Shown in pieces: positions 44,595-55,334 of a stretch of DNA of 64,000 nt (position 1 is its first letter; each line of letters opens with the position of its first letter). The DNA comes from Bacillus_BA songklensis (GTDB lineage: Bacteria; Bacillota; Bacilli; Bacillales; Bacillaceae_H): NCBI RefSeq assembly GCF_042649685.1, contig NZ_JBHRZT010000007.1, forward strand, positions 179,881 to 243,880, given 5' to 3'. Position numbers and translations under genes: made by a program. A model generated the notes under the pieces. It saw only the letters and a program-made list of their open reading frames with translations. It did no database searches and was not told the origin of the DNA.

Positions 44595-45461
44595 TTACAT
44601 AAATTCAGCAACTAGTTTGTTGAACTCCTCTTCAGGCAAGTTTAAGTCTGCATGTACAAGAGGTGTTTCACTGTATCCATGAGCAAGCTCCTGATAAGAT
44701 TTTTGCTCTTTATTTTGATAAATCAGACCAGTTACTAAACCTTTTTTGTCCATCAATGTTTGCATTGCCATGTTACGGTTGCCAGGATCGTAATTTTCAA
44801 CAGAGCTTAAGCTTGTTAAGTTTTCTTTGAACCAATCGTAAGTATTCACTTTGTTATAGGTTACACAAGGGCTGAATACGTTGATTAATGAGAACCCTTT
44901 ATGTTGAATACCTTGTTCGATTAAAGAAGTCAACTCTTTTAGATCACTTGAGAAGCTTTGTGCAACGAATGTCGCACCAGCCGTTAAAGCAAGCTCCATA
45001 ATGGAAAGCGCTGATTCAACTGACCCTTGCGGCGTACTTTTTGTTTTAAAGCCAACTTCACTGCGCGGTGAAGTTTGACCTTTTGTTAAACCGTAAATTT
45101 GGTTATCCATAACGATGTATGTGATATCGATGTTACGGCGAATAGCATGTACTGTATGACCCATACCGATTGCAAAACCGTCACCGTCACCGCCTGAAGC
45201 GATAACTGTTAAATCGCGGTTTGCCATTTTTACACCTTGAGCAATTGGCAACGAGCGGCCATGAATGCCGTGGAAACCATAAGAGTTAATGTAACCGGAA
45301 ATACGTCCAGAACATCCGATACCGGAAATCACTGCCAACTCATGCGGCTCAAGACCCACGTTAGCAGCTGCACGCTGAATAGCCGCCTGTACAGAGAAGT
45401 CACCGCAGCCAGGGCACCAGTTTGGTTTTACACTATTACGAAAGTCTTTGAATGTCGCCAT
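44595..45461 (-). CDS. korB: 2-oxoacid:ferredoxin oxidoreductase, beta subunit
   Basis: A 288-residue thiamine-diphosphate subunit. It has WCPGCGDF near the N-terminus, GIGCSGRISGY, and the TPP-binding GGDGDGFAIGMGHTVHA with NQIYGLTKGQTSP. With the alpha subunit it oxidises a 2-oxoacid (probably 2-oxoglutarate) to acyl-CoA and reduces ferredoxin. I start at 45461, with AAGGAG upstream in the end of korA; the frame is open further, but the family starts here. It lies one base after korA, so the genes are cotranscribed. Confidence 0.93.
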   Translation of the reverse strand: MATFKDFRNSVKPNWCPGCGDFSVQAAIQRAAANVGLEPHELAVISGIGCSGRISGYINSYGFHGIHGRSLPIAQGVKMANRDLTVIASGGDGDGFAIGMGHTVHAIRRNIDITYIVMDNQIYGLTKGQTSPRSEVGFKTKSTPQGSVESALSIMELALTAGATFVAQSFSSDLKELTSLIEQGIQHKGFSLINVFSPCVTYNKVNTYDWFKENLTSLSSVENYDPGNRNMAMQTLMDKKGLVTGLIYQNKEQKSYQELAHGYSETPLVHADLNLPEEEFNKLVAEFM

Positions 45462-45462
45462 T

Positions 45463-47202
45463 TTAGAACAACTCCTTGCATTTTGAATAAAGTTCATGTG
45501 GTAGGAATGGATTTCCATCGTACTTCAATACGTTTGAAATCTTCTCAGCGTGCCCTACATTCATTTTCATTATATTTGCAAGCTGTCCTGTTGCGTTATT
45601 TTCCACGACAGCGACTTTTTTAGCTGACTGCACAAGAGGTAAAATTTCGTCTGTTGGGAATGGATGAATCAAACGAACATGTGCATGGTTTACTTTTAAT
45701 CCTTCGTTTTCTAAAAGAACCATAGCCTCTTCAATTGCGCCTCTTGTTGAGTTAAAACCAACGATTAGAAGATCAGCCTCTTCATGTTTGGCATCTTTAT
45801 GTACCGGTGTTTTAAAGTTGATGTTCTGGGTTTTGCGAAGACGTTTGTCCATCTGCGCTCTGCGGTTTAGCGGTGCTTCAGACGGCTTACCGGTTTCATC
45901 ATGCTCTACCCCTGTTACGTGGTGAATACCGTTTGGTACGCCAGGAACAACACGTGGTGACACACCGTCTTCTGTTACTTCATAGCGCTTGAAGTATCCT
46001 TTGTTTTCTATCTCAGGTAATTGAGGATTTAGCTCAAGCTTACCGCGGCGAATTTCAACTTTATCATATTCTAACGGTTCTACCGTTTGTTTACCTAAAG
46101 AAAGCTGTAAATCCGTTAAAAGAATAACCGGACATTGGTATTCTTCTGCAAGGTTAAACGCTTCTACTGTATCATAAAATGCTTCTTGTACGGTACTTGG
46201 TGCCATTACGATTTTTGGAATTTCACCATGAGTACCATAGATCATCGCCATTAGATCTGATTGCTCTTGTTTTGTCGGAAGACCTGTACTTGGACCACCG
46301 CGTTGTGTATCTATGATAACGACAGGTGTTTCGGTGATACCCGCTAAACCGATTGCTTCCATCATTAATGAAAGACCAGGACCCGCAGATGCTGTTAATG
46401 CACGAACACCCGCATAGTTTGCACCGATTGCCATTGTACATGCCGCAATCTCATCTTCTGTTTGAATAACCGTTCCACCAAGTGCTGGAAGCTTTTTAAT
46501 CAAATATTCCATAATTTCTGACGCTGGAGTAATAGGGTATGCAGGCATAAAACGTGATCCCGCTGTAACTGCGCCTAACGCAATAGCATCATTACCGATC
46601 ATGAACAAACGTTTTTTGCCGTCTGCTTTTTCAAGCTTCATTGTTTGGACGTTGTCGCCAAGTTGTTGTTTAATAAATTCCGAACCTTGACGAATCGCTT
46701 CCATATTCTTATCTACAACTTGTTGGCCTTTTCGACCGAAGATTTCTTGAACCATTTCCTGGAACACTTCAATATCTAAATCGAGCACTGCACTTGATGC
46801 TCCAACTGCTACCATGTTTTTCATTAAGGAAGTTCCAAGTTCAGTTGCAATCTCCGTAAATGGAACTGAGTATAAAGTAACGGCAGTATTTTCAGGAATG
46901 GTTGGATTAAATTTTGCATCCGCGATGACAATCCCGCCGTCTCGAAGTTCGTGGAAGTTCACATCAATTGTTTCCTGGTCGAAAGCTACTAAAATATCAA
47001 GGTCGTCAGAAATAGAGCGAACTTGAGTCGTGCTTACACGAATTTTATTGTTAGTATGACCACCTTTAATACGAGATGAAAAGTGGCGATACCCGTATAA
47101 GTAATACCCTAAACGATTTAACGCGATGGAGAAAATTTCCCCTGTACTTTCGATGCCTTCCCCTTGCTGTCCGCCAACTTTCCATGAAAGTTGTTTTACC
47201 AT
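45463..47202 (-). CDS. korA: 2-oxoacid:ferredoxin oxidoreductase, alpha (alpha-gamma fused) subunit
   Basis: A 579-residue subunit. The gamma domain is at about 1-190 (GGQQGEGIESTGEIF, SRIKGGHTNN), followed by the pyrimidine-binding POR domain (FMPAYPITPASEIMEYL, TEDEIAACTMAIGANYAG, TASAGPGLSLMMEA) and a C-terminal domain (FNSTRGAIEEA). This gamma-alpha fusion is the KorA type widespread in aerobic Bacillaceae and Actinobacteria. It lies upstream of korB in an operon. The ATG lies after AAGGGG. Confidence 0.93.
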   Translation of the reverse strand: MVKQLSWKVGGQQGEGIESTGEIFSIALNRLGYYLYGYRHFSSRIKGGHTNNKIRVSTTQVRSISDDLDILVAFDQETIDVNFHELRDGGIVIADAKFNPTIPENTAVTLYSVPFTEIATELGTSLMKNMVAVGASSAVLDLDIEVFQEMVQEIFGRKGQQVVDKNMEAIRQGSEFIKQQLGDNVQTMKLEKADGKKRLFMIGNDAIALGAVTAGSRFMPAYPITPASEIMEYLIKKLPALGGTVIQTEDEIAACTMAIGANYAGVRALTASAGPGLSLMMEAIGLAGITETPVVIIDTQRGGPSTGLPTKQEQSDLMAMIYGTHGEIPKIVMAPSTVQEAFYDTVEAFNLAEEYQCPVILLTDLQLSLGKQTVEPLEYDKVEIRRGKLELNPQLPEIENKGYFKRYEVTEDGVSPRVVPGVPNGIHHVTGVEHDETGKPSEAPLNRRAQMDKRLRKTQNINFKTPVHKDAKHEEADLLIVGFNSTRGAIEEAMVLLENEGLKVNHAHVRLIHPFPTDEILPLVQSAKKVAVVENNATGQLANIMKMNVGHAEKISNVLKYDGNPFLPHELYSKCKELF

Positions 47203-47414
47203 ATCTTACACCCCTTTAATTACGATGATCCTTACAAGTATTAGTGTAGCACTTCTCCAAGCAAATCACTAGAATGAAAACTTTTAGTCTATAAAAATCT
47301 ATCTCATTGTTTGGATATGTACTAATCGTCTACAATTCTAGACCTATCATCAGAAAATTGCAAGCCTTTCCAAAGATTTATTGACGAAAATATGACTATT
47401 TTTAGATTTTTTTG

Positions 47415-48335
47415 TTACTTTGGGATTCTTTTATAGAAATTGTGAAAAAGGAAGTTATTCACTTGCGAATCAGAATAATATTTCAACAGCCGATTTTTCA
47501 ACTCATCGTATCCCCGATAGTTATGTAGCCCGTCCGGTGTTTCACTGATACCGTCAAAATCTGAGCCAAAACCAATATGATGCTCTCCGCCAAGGCCGCA
47601 CACATAATCAACATGCCTCAACACATCATCAATGGTCGCATCTTGTCGCTCCGTCAAAAATTCAGGCACAAATGTAATTCCAATCACTCCATTTTTTTGG
47701 ATGATTGCTTTTATTTGATCATCTCTTAGATTCCGAGGATGGGGACAGAGTGAATAGGCGTTCGAATGGGAAGCAATGAGATAATCGGCCGTCTCAATGA
47801 CATCCCAAAATCCTTTAATAGATATATGGGATACATCTGTCCATACCTTCTCCTCATTATTTGCCTGCACAATTTGTTTTCCGAAGGAAGAAAGGCCAGC
47901 TCCTCTTTCTTCTAGAATTCCGTCGGCTGCAGCATTGCTATAATTCCACGTCAATCCGACCGCGGACACCCCAAGGCGGAATAACGTATACAAACGGGCC
48001 AAATTATGGCCAATTGCATCACAGCCCTCAAGTGTCAACACCGCTCCGATTTCATCCTCTTTCAAATAATCGATATCTTGCTTTGTGCATACAAGTTTCA
48101 TATTAGGAATCGATAAGATGTGCGTATGGAATAGCTGAACCATTTCAAGCGCTACATCAAATCGCTGTTCATACGTTACACTTTCCGGAACATAGATAGC
48201 AAACAACTGCACTTTTGCACCCGTTTCTTTTAACGTTTTAAATGTCACATGTAAGATATGATTATGTAAAAAAGATAAATGGGGGTTCATCCATAACTTC
48301 ATCAGCACATCACAGTGAGCATCAAATATTTTCAT
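47415..48335 (-). CDS. Membrane-type dipeptidase, peptidase M19 family
   Basis: A 306-residue renal-dipeptidase-like zinc enzyme that cleaves dipeptides (some members also D-amino acid ones). It has the metal motif FDAHCD at the N-terminus, TLEGCDAIG with the bridging Glu, SHSNAYSLCPHPRNL with the metal His pair, and FGSDFDGI near the C-terminus. I start at 48335 after GGGAGAT; the ORF extends 29 codons upstream without family similarity. No signal peptide is present. It sits between korA and spoVS. Confidence 0.9.
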   Translation of the reverse strand: MKIFDAHCDVLMKLWMNPHLSFLHNHILHVTFKTLKETGAKVQLFAIYVPESVTYEQRFDVALEMVQLFHTHILSIPNMKLVCTKQDIDYLKEDEIGAVLTLEGCDAIGHNLARLYTLFRLGVSAVGLTWNYSNAAADGILEERGAGLSSFGKQIVQANNEEKVWTDVSHISIKGFWDVIETADYLIASHSNAYSLCPHPRNLRDDQIKAIIQKNGVIGITFVPEFLTERQDATIDDVLRHVDYVCGLGGEHHIGFGSDFDGISETPDGLHNYRGYDELKNRLLKYYSDSQVNNFLFHNFYKRIPK

Positions 48336-48410
48336 AAAATATCTCCCTTTTCTCCTGTACTTTGTTGATAAGTTAATATAAAAAAGAGCAGTAAAAAGAC
48401 GGAACATACA

Positions 48411-48446
48411 AAAATGGATCAAAAGTGCACGTACACTTTTGATCCA
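48411..48446 (-). terminator. spoVS terminator
   Basis: GGATCAAAAGTG (48416-48427) and CACTTTTGATCC (48434-48445) pair perfectly. TTTTTG follows on the minus strand, just after spoVS. Confidence 0.85.
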
Positions 48447-48468
48447 TCCCCTTCAATGCCTGCTATAT

Positions 48469-48729
48469 TTAGCGCGGCTCTACAATTAATTTAATTGCTG
48501 TTCGTTCCTCTCCATCTATCTGAATGTCCGTGAATGCCGGAATACAAATTAAGTCAACGCCGCTTGGTGCTACAAATCCTCTTGCAATCGCTACTGCTTT
48601 TACCGCCTGATTTAATGCTCCTGCCCCAATAGCTTGAATTTCTGCTGCACCTCTTTCACGCAATACTCCCGCAAGTGCACCAGCTACAGAATTTGGGTTA
48701 GATTTTGCTGAAACCTTTAATATCTCCAT
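48469..48729 (-). CDS. spoVS: SpoVS, stage V sporulation protein S
   Basis: An 86-residue Alba-like protein nearly invariant in Bacilli (VSAKSNPNSVAGALAGVLRE; AIGAGALNQAVKAVAIARGF). It acts in later sporulation, including septation and coat steps; the molecular role is not fixed, though its fold suggests nucleic-acid binding. I start at 48729 after AAGGAGG; the open frame upstream is not conserved. It follows ymdB and rny as in B. subtilis. The 364-base gap to ymdB holds its promoter region and a terminator, and no other gene. Confidence 0.97.
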   Translation of the reverse strand: MEILKVSAKSNPNSVAGALAGVLRERGAAEIQAIGAGALNQAVKAVAIARGFVAPSGVDLICIPAFTDIQIDGEERTAIKLIVEPR

Positions 48730-48957
48730 TCCGAGCTCCTCCTTATTCTTTACAATGTATGCTGAGCGTTCATTAGAACATTGGGTTATTGATTTCATTG
48801 ATACTATATTCACGATATTTGGAACGTATTCCTGCTTTCCCTTCCTTTTTTTCAAAAAATTCAATCATTTTTTCCGCTGGAGTTCTTGCATTCATTCTCT
48901 TTTATCCGAAATAAGGCTATACCATCACCTTGTATAGAGAAGACCTCATGTTATTAA

Positions 48958-49012
48958 ACTAAAATGAACCGTCAAAGAAATCCCAAAACGGGTTTCTCAT
49001 GACGGTTCATTT
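48958..49012 (-). terminator. ymdB terminator
   Basis: TGAACCGTCA (48964-48973) and TGACGGTTCA (48999-49008) form the outer stem, with inner AGAAA/TTTCT. TTTTAGTTT follows on the minus strand. Confidence 0.8.
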
Positions 49013-49093
49013 GAGAGAATGACTCATAAGTTCACAAATGAGTTTCTTTTGCTTTGAATGCGCAATAGGAACGACTCGTTTCTTGCTTCATCA

Positions 49094-49888
49094 TCATTCA
49101 AAAAAAGGATAATCGTCGTTAATTAAAATTCGATCAATCTTCTTTGCCTTACCAGTTTTTCGATCAACATCGATAACGACCGCACTTAATTGTTGGCGGC
49201 CTTCTGTTACTTCAAAACGGACAGGAAGATTCGTCAAAAACCTTTTGATGACGGCTTCACGTTCCATTCCTAAAATACCATCGTAAGGACCTGTCATCCC
49301 TACGTCCGAAATATAAGCTGTTCCATTCGTTAGAATACGATTATCAGCTGTTTGGACATGTGTATGTGTCCCCACCACAGCTGTTACCTTTCCATCTAAA
49401 TACCATCCTAATGCCTGTTTCTCACTTGTAGCCTCCGCATGGAAATCTACAAAAATCACTGAAGCACGCTTTTTCGCCTCTTCGATTAGTTCATCAGCCT
49501 TTTTGAACGGGCAGTCAATGGGCGGCATGAACGTGCGCCCCTGCAAATTAATGACAGCTACTTCTTGGTTATCACAAGTAAAGTACACAATCCCCTTCCC
49601 CGGCACTCCTTCCGGGTAATTGGCAGGACGAACCATCTGTTTGGCATCATCTATAAAATCAAAAATATCTTTTTTATCCCACGCATGATTACCGAGCGTT
49701 ACCACATTTGCTCCCAGTTCTAGAAAACGTCGGTAAATTTTTTCCGTAATCCCCTTTCCATGGGCCGCATTTTCTCCGTTCACGATCGTGATAGACGGCA
49801 AATACTTTTGTTTTAATTTAGGTAAATATGTTTCAATCATGTCGCGACCTGGAGATCCGACTACATCTCCGACAAAAAGAATTCTCAT
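49094..49888 (-). CDS. ymdB: YmdB, 2',3'-cyclic nucleotide phosphodiesterase
   Basis: A 264-residue metallophosphoesterase. It has FVGDVVGSPGRDM with the first metal Asp, NGENAAHGKG, TLGNHAWDKKDIFDF and a metal-binding VGTHTHVQTAD. YmdB hydrolyses 2',3'-cAMP and influences biofilm versus motility fate in B. subtilis. The gene is downstream of rny, the conserved order, with a strong terminator between them. The ATG follows AGAAGGGG. Confidence 0.95.
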   Translation of the reverse strand: MRILFVGDVVGSPGRDMIETYLPKLKQKYLPSITIVNGENAAHGKGITEKIYRRFLELGANVVTLGNHAWDKKDIFDFIDDAKQMVRPANYPEGVPGKGIVYFTCDNQEVAVINLQGRTFMPPIDCPFKKADELIEEAKKRASVIFVDFHAEATSEKQALGWYLDGKVTAVVGTHTHVQTADNRILTNGTAYISDVGMTGPYDGILGMEREAVIKRFLTNLPVRFEVTEGRQQLSAVVIDVDRKTGKAKKIDRILINDDYPFFE

Positions 49889-49977
49889 TATAAAGCCCCT
49901 TCTATGTAGTGTAGTTCAATTTTGTTAATAGCTTATTATAGCACAAATGCTACCTTCAAAGCACATTAAGTAAAATA

Positions 49978-50022
49978 CAAAAAAGGCCGAGAACACAAAA
50001 CAGTCGTTCTTGGCCTTTTCTT
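49978..50022. terminator. rny terminator (bidirectional)
   Basis: AAAAGGCCGAGAAC (49981-49994) pairs with GTTCTTGGCCTTTT (50006-50019) with one G-T pair. T-runs follow on both strands. It is just past the rny stop. Confidence 0.85.
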
Positions 50023-50025
50023 GCT

Positions 50026-51588
50026 CTATTTTGCATATTCGACAGCGCGTGTCTCGCGAATAACCGTTACTTTAATATGACCAGGATAATCCAATTCCTC
50101 TTCAATACGTTTGCGGATATCGCGTGCTAATCGATGAGCTTCTAAATCATCAATCGTATCTGGTTTCACCATGATACGAACTTCACGTCCGGCTTGAATC
50201 GCAAACGATTTCTCTACACCTTCATATGACTCTGAAATCTCTTCCAGCTTTTCAAGGCGGCGAATATAGTTTTCAAGCGTTTCGCTTCGTGCACCAGGAC
50301 GTGCGGCTGATAAAGCATCTGCCGCAGCAACAAGAACGGCAATAATAGACGTTGGTTCCGTATCACCATGATGTGAAGCAATAGCATTTATAACGATTGG
50401 ATGCTCCTTGTATTTCGTCGCTAATTCTACCCCAATCTCAACGTGACTGCCTTCTACTTCATGGTCAATGGCTTTTCCAATATCATGCAGTAAACCTGCT
50501 CGTCTTGCCAGCACTTCGTCTTCCCCTAATTCGGCAGCCATTAAGCCTGCCAGGAAAGCCACTTCCATTGAGTGCTTTAAGACGTTCTGTCCGTAGCTTG
50601 TTCTGAATTTCAAGCGTCCTAAAATCTTGATTAAATCCGGATGGAGACCGTGAACACCTACTTCAAACGTAGTTTGTTCACCCACTTCGCGAATATACTC
50701 GTCCACTTCTCGACGAGACTTTTCCACCATTTCTTCAATTCGGGCAGGGTGAATACGTCCGTCTTGAACAAGTTTATCAAGAGCGATTCTCGCAGTCTCA
50801 CGACGAATAGGATCAAAACCAGAAAGAATAACGGCTTCTGGTGTGTCGTCAATAATTAGATCAATACCTGTTAAGGTCTCTAACGTACGAATGTTCCGTC
50901 CTTCACGGCCGATAATGCGACCTTTCATTTCATCATTTGGCAAGTTGACAACCGATACCGTCGTTTCTGCCACATGGTCAGCAGCACAACGTTGAATCGC
51001 AAGGGAAAGAATCTCTTTCGCCTTTTTATCTGATTCCTCTTTTGCACGGATTTCACTTTCTTTTACCATAAGAGCAAGCTCATGGGAAAGCTCGTTTTCG
51101 ACACGTTCAATTATGATTTGACGTGCATCCTCTCGCGTTAAACTTGAAATACGCTCCAACTCCGCTTGTTGGTTACGCACCATCTCTTCCACTTTGCTTT
51201 CCATCTCTTCAATCTGCTGTTGTCTAATAGCGAGAGAATCCTCTTTCTTCTCTAACATCGCTTCTCGCTTATCTAAAGATTCATCCTTACGGTCAAGATT
51301 CTCTTCTTTTTGCATTAATCGATTTTCTTGTTTTTGAAGTTCAATTCTGCGATCACGAATATCTTGTTCCGCCTCTGTACGAATAGTATGAATTTCATCT
51401 TTCGCTTCAAGCAGGGCTTCTTTCTTTAGGGCGTCTGCCTCACGTTTCGCTTCGTCAATGATTTGATCTGCAACTGACTTTGCGCCCGCTATTTTAGCTT
51501 CCGCAATCGATTTGCGAACAAAAAAGCCAACAACTGCACCGACGATAGTGGCAAGCAAAATGAAGATGATCGTAATTGGTTCCATCAT
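50026..51588 (-). CDS. rny: RNase Y, membrane endoribonuclease
   Basis: A 520-residue endonuclease that starts decay and processing of many mRNAs. It has an N-terminal membrane helix (about 3-25), a long charged coiled coil at about 30-190 ([20 protein letters not shown]), a KH domain ([15 protein letters not shown]) and an HD domain ([18 protein letters not shown]). I start at 51588; two ATGs are in tandem after AGGAGGTGAT, so 51585 is equally possible. In B. subtilis it partners with the YmcA complex encoded at 41 kb. Confidence 0.97.
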   Translation of the reverse strand: MMEPITIIFILLATIVGAVVGFFVRKSIAEAKIAGAKSVADQIIDEAKREADALKKEALLEAKDEIHTIRTEAEQDIRDRRIELQKQENRLMQKEENLDRKDESLDKREAMLEKKEDSLAIRQQQIEEMESKVEEMVRNQQAELERISSLTREDARQIIIERVENELSHELALMVKESEIRAKEESDKKAKEILSLAIQRCAADHVAETTVSVVNLPNDEMKGRIIGREGRNIRTLETLTGIDLIIDDTPEAVILSGFDPIRRETARIALDKLVQDGRIHPARIEEMVEKSRREVDEYIREVGEQTTFEVGVHGLHPDLIKILGRLKFRTSYGQNVLKHSMEVAFLAGLMAAELGEDEVLARRAGLLHDIGKAIDHEVEGSHVEIGVELATKYKEHPIVINAIASHHGDTEPTSIIAVLVAAADALSAARPGARSETLENYIRRLEKLEEISESYEGVEKSFAIQAGREVRIMVKPDTIDDLEAHRLARDIRKRIEEELDYPGHIKVTVIRETRAVEYAK

Positions 51589-51841
51589 ATCACCTCCTCT
51601 TGCTATGAACTTGTTAGTAACATTAAAAATTGTCGGCATGTATATTGTTTCATGTTTCAACATACACACAAAGGCTTTTAACAGTCTTCAATACTTGAAA
51701 AATGGAAAATATACAATTTAATTGTAAAGGCGGTCAATTTTATTGTCAAGCCTGTCATACTTTGTCATCCTTGAAAAATAAAGACTGAAACGGCTTTCAT
51801 GAATATCGGGTCACTTTCATTCCTTTTAGTTCCGCCTAACA

Positions 51842-51875
51842 AAAAGAGACACACGGTCGTGTGCCTCTTTGAGTA
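51842..51875 (-). terminator. recA terminator
   Basis: AAAGAGACACACG pairs with CGTGTGCCTCTTT (one mismatch). TTTTTG follows on the minus strand, right after the recA stop. Confidence 0.9.
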
Positions 51876-51877
51876 GC

Positions 51878-52927
51878 TTACAGTTCAAATTCTTCTTGGT
51901 CTTCATCTGCCATTTCTGCTGGAACAGTTGCTTCGCCATTCTCATTTAAGCCGTAATGGTTACGAATTTGCATCGCAATTTCTGTGCGAAGATCTGGATT
52001 CTCTTTTAAGAATTGCTTCGCGTTCTCGCGTCCTTGCCCCAGGCGCTCTTCGTTGTATGAATACCAAGAGCCGCTCTTTTGAACGATATCCAATTCTGTA
52101 CCAATATCCAAAATCTCGCCCTCTTTTGAAATTCCTTCACCATACATGATGTCGACTTCTGCTGTGCGGAATGGAGGTGCTACTTTATTTTTCACAACTT
52201 TTACTTTCGTTTTGTTACCTACAATATCATTACCTTGTTTTAATTGTTCAGCTCGACGCACTTCTAAACGTACGGATGAATAGAACTTAAGCGCGCGTCC
52301 GCCTGGAGTTGTTTCAGGGTTTCCGAACATAACTCCAACCTTTTCACGAATTTGGTTGATGAATACCGCAATCGTTTTAGATTTATTGATAGCACCTGAT
52401 AGCTTACGGAGAGCCTGTGACATTAAACGTGCTTGTAAACCTACATGTGCGTCACCCATTTCCCCTTCAATCTCTGCCTTTGGAACAAGAGCAGCAACTG
52501 AATCGATAACGATGATATCTACAGCTCCGCTTCGAACAAGAGCTTCTGCGATTTCTAACGCTTGTTCTCCTGTATCCGGCTGAGAAAGAAGTAAATCATC
52601 GATGTTTACACCCAGCTTTTGAGCATAAACCGGATCAAGGGCATGCTCAGCATCGATGAATGCTGCTTGTCCCCCCTGTTGTTGTACTTCCGCGATTGCA
52701 TGAAGAGCGAATGTTGTTTTACCTGAACTTTCAGGTCCATAAATTTCGATAACACGTCCACGTGGATAACCACCCACTCCTAAAGCTACATCAAGGGCCA
52801 ATGAACCACTCGGAACCGTTGAAATTTTTCGTTCTGTTTGCTCTCCAAGCTTCATAATAGAACCTTTACCAAATTGCTTTTCAATTTGTTTTAACGCCAT
52901 CTCAAGCGCAGCTTGACGATCGTTCAC
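51878..52927 (-). CDS. recA: RecA recombinase
   Basis: A 349-residue RecA that forms ATP-dependent filaments on single-stranded DNA, pairs homologous strands and triggers LexA self-cleavage. It has Walker A GPESSGKT (64-71), the Walker B region IDSVAALV, loop L2 ([22 protein letters not shown]) and an acidic C-terminal tail ([10 protein letters not shown]). The start is the GTG at 52927: AGGAGG lies eight bases upstream and the NDRQAALE start fits the family. The promoter TTGGCA-17-TATAGT has a LexA-like box just upstream. Confidence 0.98.
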   Translation of the reverse strand: MNDRQAALEMALKQIEKQFGKGSIMKLGEQTERKISTVPSGSLALDVALGVGGYPRGRVIEIYGPESSGKTTFALHAIAEVQQQGGQAAFIDAEHALDPVYAQKLGVNIDDLLLSQPDTGEQALEIAEALVRSGAVDIIVIDSVAALVPKAEIEGEMGDAHVGLQARLMSQALRKLSGAINKSKTIAVFINQIREKVGVMFGNPETTPGGRALKFYSSVRLEVRRAEQLKQGNDIVGNKTKVKVVKNKVAPPFRTAEVDIMYGEGISKEGEILDIGTELDIVQKSGSWYSYNEERLGQGRENAKQFLKENPDLRTEIAMQIRNHYGLNENGEATVPAEMADEDQEEFEL

Positions 52928-53038
52928 GTAATTTCCTCCTCTATGTCGACTTGCCTCTGCAAGTTTCATTTCCCATTTATAAAATCATCGAAACAGTTAA
53001 ATTTGTTTCGTAAAGCTTACTAGCAACTTTCTATTAAT

Positions 53039-53067
53039 ACTATACAGTTTTTTTGATCATTTGCCAA
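53039..53067 (-). promoter_or_regulatory. recA promoter
   Basis: On the minus strand, TTGGCA (53062-53067) and TATAGT (53039-53044) with a 17-base spacer. The LexA-like box lies nine bases upstream of the -35. Confidence 0.8.
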
Positions 53068-53075
53068 GCAAAAAA

Positions 53076-53089
53076 CGAATAAATGTTCG
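53076..53089. promoter_or_regulatory. LexA-like box upstream of recA
   Basis: CGAAT-AAAT-GTTCG matches the SOS consensus with one deviation (T for C in the first half-site). Control of recA by LexA is known in Bacillus. Confidence 0.75.
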
Positions 53090-53097
53090 ATTTTTTC

Positions 53098-53124
53098 ATG
53101 GAGGCGGGCAGCCGCCTCCATGAA
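53098..53124. repeat. GC-rich palindromic hairpin
   Basis: CATGGAGGCGG and CCGCCTCCATG pair perfectly with a four-base loop. There is no T-run on either side, so it is not a standard terminator. It lies between the cinA terminator and the recA LexA box. Confidence 0.5.
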
Positions 53125-53125
53125 A

Positions 53126-53156
53126 AAACCAGTTGCGCTGAAGCGCAACTGGTAAA
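53126..53156 (-). terminator. cinA terminator
   Basis: CCAGTTGCGC and GCGCAACTGG form a perfect 10-bp stem with a TGAA loop. TTTTTTC follows on the minus strand. Confidence 0.9.
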
Positions 53157-53209
53157 AGAAAAAGCTTCCATATTCTTAACAGCGGGCAACCCGAGAGCAG
53201 GTGCCCAGA

Positions 53210-54448
53210 CTAGACATGCAATAATCGAAGCAGGTAATGACATCCGTATTTGACCGTTTTGGTACGGATGGATTGGCGATCGCCTGATAATTGCAGGTGA
53301 AATACCTCTGTTGGACAGTCTTCAATTGCAATTCCCATAAACACCGTGCCTACTTCTTTTCCTTCTTGTATTTTCGGTCCCGCTACCCCTGTAAAGCTAA
53401 TACCAATATCTGAACCACAAAGCTTTCGAACATTTTCGGCCATTTCTTTGGCACACTGATGACTCACAGCTCCATAATCGTGAAGGGTATCATGGGATAC
53501 ACCAAGACAATGCTCTTTCACATCCGTATGATAGCTGACAATCCCCCCGCGGGTAATACTTCCCGCACCTGGAATAGAGGTTAACCGTTCACTGAACAAC
53601 CCGCCGGTTAAGCTTTCGGCACTGGCAATAGTCAACTTTTTTTCTTTAAGCGTTTCAGCTAATTCGGCATAAAGAGAAGTGTCATCATAGCCATAGAAAT
53701 ACTCGCCGACCCGCCGCTGAATTTCTTTTTCTGCCTCATCCAGCATTTTCATCGCCTCTTCTAGTGATGAATGCTTGGCTGTTAACCGTAGTGTGACCTC
53801 CCCGTCGCCCGCTAAAGGGGCAATGGTAGGATTGGATTGGCGGTCAAGCAAATCTTCAATTTCTGTTTCAAGCTGAGATTCGCCGATTCCGAAAAAACGC
53901 AGGACACGCGATTCAATCCGTTCAGTCTTACCGAGCTGTTTCTTTATATAGGCCTGTCCGAATTTCTGGAACATCGGCTGCATTTCTTTTGGCGGACCAG
54001 GCAGCAGCATATAATGAATATCATCTATTTTAAGAGCCATGCCTGGAGCCATTCCATAGTGGTTGAACAACACGGTGGATCCTTCCAAAACGAGCGCCTG
54101 CTTTCGGTTATTTGGTGTCATGACCCGATTTGTTTGGCGGAAATAATCTTCAATACTGTCAAGTGCCCCTTGATGGATGACCAACTGTTTGCCGAGTACC
54201 TCTGCAATCGTCTCTTTCGTTAAATCATCTTTGGTCGGGCCCAATCCCCCTGTGAAAATAATGAGATTCGCCCTTTGCTGCGCAGTTTCAATCGCCTTTT
54301 TTAATCTTGTCCCATTATCCCCTACCACGGTGTGATAGAAGACATTTACACCAATTTCAGCCAGCTGTTTTGAGATAAATTGAGCATTCGTATTGGCTAT
54401 TTGCCCGAGCAGCAATTCAGAACCGACCGCAATAATCTCCGCATTCAT
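53210..54448 (-). CDS. cinA: CinA, competence-damage inducible protein
   Basis: About 412 residues in two domains. The N-terminal MoCF-like domain ([33 protein letters not shown]) and the C-terminal CinA domain ([20 protein letters not shown]) are linked by a helical middle. Members can act as ADP-ribose pyrophosphatase and nicotinamide mononucleotide deamidase, and the gene is competence-induced with recA. The pgsA stop overlaps the ORF start; I prefer the ATG at 54448, but 54457 or 54469 are possible since the ribosome binding site is weak. Confidence 0.92.
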   Translation of the reverse strand: MNAEIIAVGSELLLGQIANTNAQFISKQLAEIGVNVFYHTVVGDNGTRLKKAIETAQQRANLIIFTGGLGPTKDDLTKETIAEVLGKQLVIHQGALDSIEDYFRQTNRVMTPNNRKQALVLEGSTVLFNHYGMAPGMALKIDDIHYMLLPGPPKEMQPMFQKFGQAYIKKQLGKTERIESRVLRFFGIGESQLETEIEDLLDRQSNPTIAPLAGDGEVTLRLTAKHSSLEEAMKMLDEAEKEIQRRVGEYFYGYDDTSLYAELAETLKEKKLTIASAESLTGGLFSERLTSIPGAGSITRGGIVSYHTDVKEHCLGVSHDTLHDYGAVSHQCAKEMAENVRKLCGSDIGISFTGVAGPKIQEGKEVGTVFMGIAIEDCPTEVFHLQLSGDRQSIRTKTVKYGCHYLLRLLHV

Positions 54449-54465
54449 GTTCTTCATCTCGCTTT

Positions 54466-55044
54466 TCATTTAGAATTGACAAATGCATGCTTGTTTTTCG
54501 CAAAGTAATCCCATCCTGATACAATCGTAAAGATTACTGCAATCCATAGAGCGATCGTCGCAAATGGAAACGATACGAGCTCGAACGGTAAATTATGTAG
54601 CAATAGAGCGGAAATGGCCACAATTTGTGCCCATGTTTTAATTTTCCCAAGCATATTTGCCGCTACAACTTCTCCTTCCCCCGCAAGCACTAATCGTAAA
54701 CCTGTAACCGCAAATTCCCGGCTGATAATAACAATGGCCGCCCATGCGGGAGTGAGCTGAAGCTCAACTAACGCAATCAAGGCAGCAGATACGAGCAATT
54801 TGTCGGCAAGAGGGTCCAGAAACTTACCGAGATTTGTTACAAGGTTATATTTTCGCGCATAATGCCCGTCGATCCAATCCGTCGTGGAAGCAATGATAAA
54901 AATAACGGCTCCTACAAGGTGGGTAACGGGGATTGACACAGAACCTGCCTGCCATTCTCCCCATGAAATCGGAACAAGCATAATCACTAGAAATAAGGGA
55001 ATTAAACATATTCTTGAAATCGTAATTTTATTAGGTAAATTCAC
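54466..55044 (-). CDS. pgsA: Phosphatidylglycerophosphate synthase
   Basis: A 192-residue membrane enzyme that makes phosphatidylglycerol phosphate from CDP-diacylglycerol and glycerol-3-phosphate. It has the CDP-alcohol transferase motif [20 protein letters not shown] followed by LDPLADK (D-G-x2-A-R-x8-G-x3-D-x3-D), and about five membrane helices. The start is a GTG after GGAGGAATAACT. It lies in the rodZ-pgsA-cinA-recA order of Bacillus. The 290-base gap upstream holds a hairpin but no gene. Confidence 0.96.
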   Translation of the reverse strand: MNLPNKITISRICLIPLFLVIMLVPISWGEWQAGSVSIPVTHLVGAVIFIIASTTDWIDGHYARKYNLVTNLGKFLDPLADKLLVSAALIALVELQLTPAWAAIVIISREFAVTGLRLVLAGEGEVVAANMLGKIKTWAQIVAISALLLHNLPFELVSFPFATIALWIAVIFTIVSGWDYFAKNKHAFVNSK

Positions 55045-55208
55045 AGTTATTCCTCCAATATCACATTAAGCAGTATGAAACGTAGAGAAGATAGGGTGAC
55101 CTACACCACGAAAAGACATAGGTTTAGATTACCCCATCAAATGAATCGACATGAAAAATCCAATAAAGCCAAAAGTCTTGTTGACGACTCATTTGATTCG
55201 AAGACTCC

Positions 55209-55252
55209 TTGTACAACGAAGGAGCAGGCTTTGAGTCCACTCCTTCGTACAA
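55209..55252. repeat. Imperfect hairpin before pgsA
   Basis: TTGTAC-AAC-GAAGGAG and CTCCTTCGTACAA pair with a three-base bulge and a 15-base loop. It is in the untranslated region between rodZ and pgsA. Confidence 0.45.
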
Positions 55253-55334
55253 TGGGCTTTCCAGCTAAATCCGATAGAATCGAATATTTCCGTTTACTCC
55301 CATTGCACATGAATAGAAAGACGATTATTTAAAC

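Noticed and set aside
55075..55332. 85-aa plus-strand ORF between pgsA and the RodZ-like gene
   Set aside because: No ribosome binding site, it spans a hairpin, and it looks like untranslated sequence.
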